A stretch of 34,952 nucleotides of DNA, taken from positions 1 through 34,952 of the forward strand of contig CANPIC010000030.1 in the NCBI GenBank assembly GCA_947574055.1. The letters are read 5' to 3'. The DNA is from an uncultured bacterium. Lineage in GTDB: Bacteria > Bacillota > Clostridia > Lachnospirales > Lachnospiraceae. A program made the translations under genes and the position numbers. The notes below the pieces were generated by a model. It saw only the letters and a list, made by a program, of their open reading frames with translations. It was not told the DNA's origin and ran no database searches. Of the stretch, positions 33,328-34,952 are shown one piece after another. How positions within the stretch are numbered: position 1 is the stretch's first letter; every line of letters begins with the position of its first letter.

Positions 33328-34431
33328 CTATTCTACATCGGCTTCTTCTATCCACTGCCGCAACTTATCTTGTAGCAGTTTCTTATCTGGCAAATACAAT
33401 TTATATTCGGATGCATATATATTGGCATCTTGTGGTAGTGTAATCTCCACTAATGCATCGTTATTCTCTTTGCATAACAAAATACCAATTGTTGGATTTT
33501 CATTTTCCAATTTCTCATATCGATCGTAATAATTTACATACATCTGCATTTGTCCAATATCTTGATGTGTTAATTTTTCAACTTTTAAGTCAATCAGCAC
33601 GTAACACCGAAGAAGACGATTATAAAACACCAAATCCACATAATAATTATCCTCATTAAAGGTAAAACGTTTTTGCCTAGATTCAAATAGATATCCTTTT
33701 CCCATTTCCAACAAAAATTTCTGCAGTTTATCTATAATTGCAGTTTCTAAATCTGTTTCTGAATATTTCGTCTTTTCTTCCATTCCTAAAAATTCTAACA
33801 CTGTTGGCTGTTTTACAATATCTTCTGGTTTTGTAATAATGTTGCCTTTCTTTGCCAGCTGTAAAACAGCTTCTTTATCTCGGCTAAGAGCTAACCTTTC
33901 ATAAAGACTAGAATTATATTGTCTTTGCAAAGTCCGAACGCTCCATCCGGATCTTGCTGATTCAATTTCATAGAAACTTCTTTCATCTCCATTTTCTATG
34001 CGCATTAATAGCAAATAATGTGACCATGATACTATGAAAGGCGGTTTCTCTTCAAAAAGGCTAAACACTGTTTCACTTTTTGCAACAGCAAAAAGATTAA
34101 GCGCTGTTTCGTTAATTCTATCCTTATAAGTCAGATAAAACTTCCGTGCATTTTTCAAACTATCCTCCGAAAATCCTCTTTCAAAATTCTTTTTCATTTC
34201 CTCTGATAACCTTTTAATAACTTGACTGCCATATCTTGCTCTTGATTTTCCTTTTTGTTGCACTTCTATAATCCATTTCCCAATAGCAAAATAAGTAAGC
34301 AACTGTATCATATTTACTTGCTGAACTGCAATATTTCTTGCATGCTTTACTAGGGCTACCGTCTCGGCACATAGCTTTTCAATAGCTGCATCTTCATTAA
34401 TTGATACCTCTGTTTTTTGACTATGATCCAT
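33328..34431 (-). CDS. DUF1016/YhcG-type PD-(D/E)XK nuclease domain protein
   Basis: The 367-residue protein has the DUF1016 N-terminal helical domain (about 15-185), with VNMIQLLTYFAIGKWIIE and a WSHYLLLMRIEN region, and a C-terminal nuclease-like domain. The core residues are visible: Asp266 in NYYVDLVFYN, Asp281-Leu-Lys283 in VLIDLKVEK, and Gln294 in DIGQMQMYV; Glu250 (LFESRQ) may also contribute. Thus the nuclease site looks intact. YhcG-like genes occur near restriction-modification genes and on mobile DNA. It is upstream of the ATPase gene with a 36-nt gap and the region is AT-rich. No methyltransferase is visible in the window. Function as a defence nuclease is inferred. Confidence 0.9.
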   Translation of the reverse strand: MDHSQKTEVSINEDAAIEKLCAETVALVKHARNIAVQQVNMIQLLTYFAIGKWIIEVQQKGKSRARYGSQVIKRLSEEMKKNFERGFSEDSLKNARKFYLTYKDRINETALNLFAVAKSETVFSLFEEKPPFIVSWSHYLLLMRIENGDERSFYEIESARSGWSVRTLQRQYNSSLYERLALSRDKEAVLQLAKKGNIITKPEDIVKQPTVLEFLGMEEKTKYSETDLETAIIDKLQKFLLEMGKGYLFESRQKRFTFNEDNYYVDLVFYNRLLRCYVLIDLKVEKLTHQDIGQMQMYVNYYDRYEKLENENPTIGILLCKENNDALVEITLPQDANIYASEYKLYLPDKKLLQDKLRQWIEEADVE

Positions 34432-34659
34432 GTTTAACCGCCTCCCAATTTATCATTTTTCCCTTATTTCTTCTCAAACGCTGACATCTCTGCTATTTTG
34501 TACTATTTTATGTTTATTGTCCATATCGCGAATCCAAGTCACAAACTCCACCCGTCTGCCTAGTGTTATTTTGTCCATAATCCTCCATCTTGTCCGCAAA
34601 ATAAGGTACAAGCAACATCAAATAACACGAACTAATGTAGGTTTCATCCTGTTCCAAAA
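34432..34659. other. Junction region between truncated uvrB and the nuclease gene
   Basis: The 228 nt immediately follow the stop codon of the truncated uvrB copy. Homology to uvrB ends at the stop. I see no integrase, tRNA or clear promoter or terminator here. On the minus strand short open frames run through it in two frames, which may be remnants. It may contain one end of the inserted element. Confidence 0.45.
34474..34578 (-). CDS. Possible small ORF upstream of the nuclease gene
   Basis: A 34-codon frame, beginning MDKITLGRRVEFVTWI and ending RDVSV, is preceded by GGAGG only 3 nt from the ATG. It lies 42 nt before the nuclease gene. I do not recognise it. It could be a leader peptide, a remnant of an older gene cut by the insertion, or chance. 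The overlapping frame also stays open for about 50 codons, which weakens the case for either. Confidence 0.22.
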   Translation of the reverse strand: MDKITLGRRVEFVTWIRDMDNKHKIVQNSRDVSV

Positions 34660-34952
34660 TTAAGAGACAAAGTATTCGACCACATTCTCAGGGAAAAATT
34701 CCTTAAACTCACCGTAGAGCTGGCCTGCTAATGTCTTATTGTGGGCGATTACCAAAGTAGGCTTGTTCAGCTGCGCAATCACATTGGCCATGGTAAATGT
34801 CTTGCCTGATCCAGTTACGCCCAGTAAAGTCTGGAATTGATTTCCTGCCCGGAAGCCTTTGACAAGAGCGTCTATCGCCTGCGGCTGGTCGCCGGTAGGC
34901 TTGTATTCGCTGTGAAGTTCGAAGATTTTTTGTTCATTTTGCACAAATGCTC
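34660..34952 (-). pseudogene. uvrB': Truncated uvrB 5' fragment (94+ codons, open at window edge)
   Basis: This frame encodes a second UvrB N-terminus with [16 protein letters not shown], an intact Walker A GVTGSGKT and VEYFVS, then TAA at 34662-34660. The gene loses homology exactly at the Ser90 equivalent, immediately before the UvrB beta-hairpin [12 protein letters not shown], so it cannot make a functional UvrB. A GTG at 34944 gives 94 residues, but the frame remains open past the right edge, so the true start is probably outside. It is oriented as the intact copy. Of 79 aligned residues, 74 are identical. It is interpreted as the original uvrB start displaced by an insertion, or a fragment brought in with it. 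Confidence 0.88.

Noticed and set aside
31811..34659. Transposase or integrase for the uvrB-associated block
   Set aside because: No such gene or inverted terminal repeat could be found within the block, so the mobilising enzyme, if any, is outside the window or lost.

Overview
The window looks like chromosomal DNA of a motile Clostridia-class Firmicute, most likely a Lachnospiraceae member. This is inferred from the gene order mreB/mbl-flhO-flhP, comFC next to yvyF, cdaA-cdaR-glmM, HPr with both His15 and Ser46, strong AGGAGG-type ribosome binding sites, and the protein sequences. Nearly everything lies on the minus strand. The exception is a two-gene plus-strand block at 10155-11864.

Layout by region. 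(1) 1-8885: a complete type I-C CRISPR-Cas locus read leftwards as cas3, cas5c, cas8c, cas7c, cas4, cas1, cas2, leader, array. Three 33-nt repeats of the array are inside the window and it continues off the left edge. cas8c contains an internal, well-positioned start for the small subunit Cas11c. (2) 8979-12830: sugar genes, namely a LacX-type aldose epimerase, a GT2 glycosyltransferase, a UDP-glucuronate decarboxylase-like SDR, and rfbD coupled to leuA. (3) 12840-14873: leuA and an HPr gene separated by an intrinsic terminator. (4) 14970-20121: one promoter, a 5'-end hairpin, two uncharacterised membrane proteins, then the c-di-AMP cyclase cdaA, its regulator cdaR and glmM. (5) 20145-26825: mbl-like mreB, flhO, flhP, a FlgJ-like rod-binding protein, recD2, comFC and yvyF. 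(6) 26844-31810: uvrB-uvrA, overlapping and ending in a terminator.

(7) 31811-34952 is the most unusual part. An AT-rich block sits between an intact uvrB and a second, truncated uvrB 5' end (79 aligned codons, 74 identical residues). It carries a DUF1016/YhcG-type PD-(D/E)XK nuclease and a P-loop ATPase resembling the Sll1717 family. The truncated copy stops immediately before the UvrB beta-hairpin. This looks like an insertion that split uvrB while supplying a replacement 5' end, so the gene stays functional and the cargo lies in the same transcriptional direction between the two uvrB 5' ends. The ATPase gene is interrupted by one in-frame TAG: the reading frame continues directly into the rest of the protein, so it is either a recent amber pseudogene or a readthrough product.

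How the genes work together: the I-C locus appears able to encode acquisition (Cas1/2/4), processing (Cas5c), Cascade (Cas5c/7c/8c/11c) and degradation (Cas3). The nuclease-ATPase pair next to uvrB is a candidate second defence module, which is inference. The cda operon joins c-di-AMP signalling to cell-wall precursor synthesis, and the mbl-flagellar block joins cell shape to rod assembly. Calls are based on reading motifs and signals only; no database search was run.
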